Positions 62,597 to 64,000 of a DNA stretch of 64,000 nucleotides are shown in pieces. Position numbers and translations under genes: made by a program. Below the pieces are notes generated by a model. That model made no database searches. It was not told the DNA's origin and worked only from the letters and a program-made list of their open reading frames with translations. Source of the stretch: Rhizobium sp. L43 (GTDB lineage: Bacteria; Pseudomonadota; Alphaproteobacteria; Rhizobiales; Rhizobiaceae); contig NZ_NWSQ01000029.1 in assembly GCF_002531725.1 (NCBI RefSeq), forward strand, positions 1 through 64,000. The letters are read 5' to 3'. How positions within the stretch are numbered: position 1 is the first letter of the stretch; every line of letters begins with the position of its first letter.

Positions 62597-63367
62597 CTAC
62601 CCCTTCACCGCCACCATGAAAATCCTCGGAAACCTCAACAGCACCCGCCCATCCGACATCCTCGGATAGGCCTGCTCCACCCGCTTGAGATAATCCGCCA
62701 GAAACGCCTCGCGATACTCCTCGCCGGCCTGGGCGAGATAGGGCATCAGCCCGGTTCCCTTCACCCATTCGACGATAGCAGCCGCATCCGCCATCGGGTG
62801 ATTGTAGATGGTGTGCCAGATATCGACGCGCGAGGCTTTGGCGATCAGCCTGGAGTAATAGGCGGATGGCGCAGGCAGCCTCCGGCGGCGCACGCTCTTT
62901 CCTTCGAAAGCAGTCCTCCACGGACCGGCATGCGCGGTCTCCTCCATTGCCAGATGCGAGGGTTCGCCGAGATTGTCGGGCATCTGCACGGCGAGCACGC
63001 CGCCTTCGGACAGTCCGTCCATCAGCCGGTCGAAAATGTCGAGATGGTCGGGCAGCCATTGGAAGACGGCATTGGCAAAGAGCAGGTCGGCGGGTTCCGC
63101 CGGCTGCCAGCTGCCGAGATCGGCCTCGACGAAATCAGTGCCCGGAAGCCGTTTGCGCGCCGCCGCCAGCATGTTCGTGTCGCTGTCGAGGCCGGAGACG
63201 CCTTCGGCCCCATAACGCTCGATGATGAGTTCGGTCGAATTGCCCGGCCCGCAGCCGAGGTCGACGGCGCGGCGGATGCTTTGCAGCGGCACTTGCGCCA
63301 GAAGATCACGGGCCGGTCGTGTGCGTTCATCCTCGAATTTCACATATTGGCTGGCAGACCATGCCAT
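62597..63367 (-). CDS. tam: Trans-aconitate 2-methyltransferase
   Basis: A 256-aa SAM-dependent methyltransferase. MAWSASQYVKFEDERTRPARDLLAQVP is the Tam N-terminus, AVDLGCGPGNSTELI is motif I, and LLFANAVFQWLPDHLDIFDRL follows. The C-terminal ...WHTIYNHPMADAAAIVEWVKGTGLMPYL is family-typical. It methylates trans-aconitate, which forms spontaneously from cis-aconitate and inhibits the TCA cycle. The start at 63367 is chosen by family fit. Downstream of the CBS gene on the same strand. Confidence 0.92.
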   Translation of the reverse strand: MAWSASQYVKFEDERTRPARDLLAQVPLQSIRRAVDLGCGPGNSTELIIERYGAEGVSGLDSDTNMLAAARKRLPGTDFVEADLGSWQPAEPADLLFANAVFQWLPDHLDIFDRLMDGLSEGGVLAVQMPDNLGEPSHLAMEETAHAGPWRTAFEGKSVRRRRLPAPSAYYSRLIAKASRVDIWHTIYNHPMADAAAIVEWVKGTGLMPYLAQAGEEYREAFLADYLKRVEQAYPRMSDGRVLLRFPRIFMVAVKG

Positions 63368-63488
63368 GGCGTTCACTCCTGCTGTCAGCCCACATCCCAT
63401 GTGGTGGAGGCGGATCTTGTCGATGTTGCGGCCGTCGAGCCTGACGATCTCGCAGCCGACGTTATCGGAAACAAAAGCATCCCGCCCG

Positions 63489-64000
63489 TCACGCCGCAGA
63501 CACGAGTATTTTGTCCACGCGCCTGCCGTCGAGATCGATGACTTCGAAGCGCCATCCATCTCTCGTAAAGCTCTCGCCCAGTTCCGGCAGATGTTTCAAC
63601 TCTTCCAGCACCAGGCCGGCCACGGTCTGATATTCGAGGTCGCCTTCGAGCTTGAGGTTCAAGAATTCGGCGAACTCGTCGATCGGCGTCCAGCCGGACA
63701 CCAGGTACGAACCGTCGTCTCGGCGCGCGATGGCCTGTTCGTCGACAGGTCCCTCCTGGAGCGCCCCCATGATCGCTTCCAGAATGTCGCCTGATGAAAC
63801 AATCCCCTCGAAATGGCCGTACTCGTCGAAAACCAGCACCATGTGAACCGGTGATTTCCGGATCGCTTCAATCACATTGATGGCGGTTGAGAGGTCGGAA
63901 ACCACAGGAACGTCCTGCGTCAGAGCCTTGATATCGGCGCTGCCGTGTTCGGACATCGAATCGTAGAAGTCCTTGACCGGAAGGATGCCGATCACCTCGT
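63489..64000 (-). CDS. CorC/HlyC-type CBS-domain protein, 5' part outside the window
   Basis: Incomplete: the gene runs off the right edge, leaving the last ~170 residues. Visible are the second part of a CBS pair (VPVVSDLSTAINVIEAIRKSPVHMVLVFDEYGHFEGIVSSGDILEAI) and the C-terminal CorC_HlyC domain (DGSYLVSGWTPIDEFAEFLNL ... YQTVAGLVLEELKHLPELGESF ... VIDLDGRRVDKILVS). Relatives are UPF0053 membrane proteins linked to Mg/Co efflux. The membrane domain, if present, would be upstream of the window edge. Confidence 0.88.
   Translation of the reverse strand, partial: EVIGILPVKDFYDSMSEHGSADIKALTQDVPVVSDLSTAINVIEAIRKSPVHMVLVFDEYGHFEGIVSSGDILEAIMGALQEGPVDEQAIARRDDGSYLVSGWTPIDEFAEFLNLKLEGDLEYQTVAGLVLEELKHLPELGESFTRDGWRFEVIDLDGRRVDKILVSAA

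Overview
The window reads as chromosomal DNA of a fast-growing rhizobium (Rhizobium leguminosarum/etli group or a close relative). Supporting signs are GC-rich coding with long antisense shadow frames, a betI-betB-betA cluster, a rhizobial-type (ReAV-like) L-asparaginase, a Tat-exported beta-helix protein of the type seen in Rhizobiales, several dispersed palindromic repeat families and an unusually dense set of c-di-GMP proteins. No rRNA, tRNA, CRISPR array or phage module was found. Genus and species are inference from protein resemblance, not from a search.

Layout. 1-1140: an orphan HEPN-like gene among copies of a dispersed repeat. 1143-5454: a peroxiredoxin-like protein and the assimilatory sulfate module cysH-cysD-cysN, facing a Cys-rich Rrf2 regulator at 5876. 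6415-7988: two small envelope proteins and a RelE/ParE-type toxin-antitoxin pair. 7989-12006: glycine-betaine synthesis from choline (betI, betB, betA) with a clear BetI operator; betC is absent. 12090-22801: an HdeD-like membrane protein, an orphan ParD antitoxin, an EAL-CBS-GGDEF protein, a quinone oxidoreductase, two MFS transporters (one divergent from a Cys-rich repressor with a strong operator), an asparaginase and a DeoR/DUF4406 pair. 23162-29997: glutathione transferases, a LysR regulator, flavin reductase, nitroreductase, MBL hydrolase and the Tat beta-helix protein.

30151-37546 is a signalling block: PAS-GAF-GGDEF-EAL protein, LuxR-type solo, cytosolic double-PAS chemoreceptor ending in a WxxF tail, and a membrane PAS-GGDEF cyclase. 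37593-46655 holds a glycerophosphodiesterase, another GST, an alpha/beta hydrolase broken by a 19-bp tandem duplication, a ligase-associated exonuclease and ATP-dependent DNA ligase separated by two tandem repeat copies, and two tandem L,D-transpeptidases. 46938-49322 covers cspA, rpsU and the ohrR/ohr peroxide pair. 49612-56088 covers a MarR-controlled DUF899-DUF1579-VOC run and two ABC-F genes, one preceded by a leader-peptide ORF. 56457-64000 covers a HerA-like ATPase, small proteins, a lone zwf, an IS110-family element, tam and the 3' part of a CorC/HlyC-type CBS protein.

The most exciting element is the IS110-family insertion at about 61314-62475. Its long non-coding left end folds into a chain of stem-loops whose loops carry four short segments matching, in the bridge-RNA manner, the two halves of the target and the two ends of the element. 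Removing the element restores the start of a dispersed rhizobial repeat that occurs four more times in the window. This looks like an RNA-guided recombinase whose guide is set to a host repeat family.
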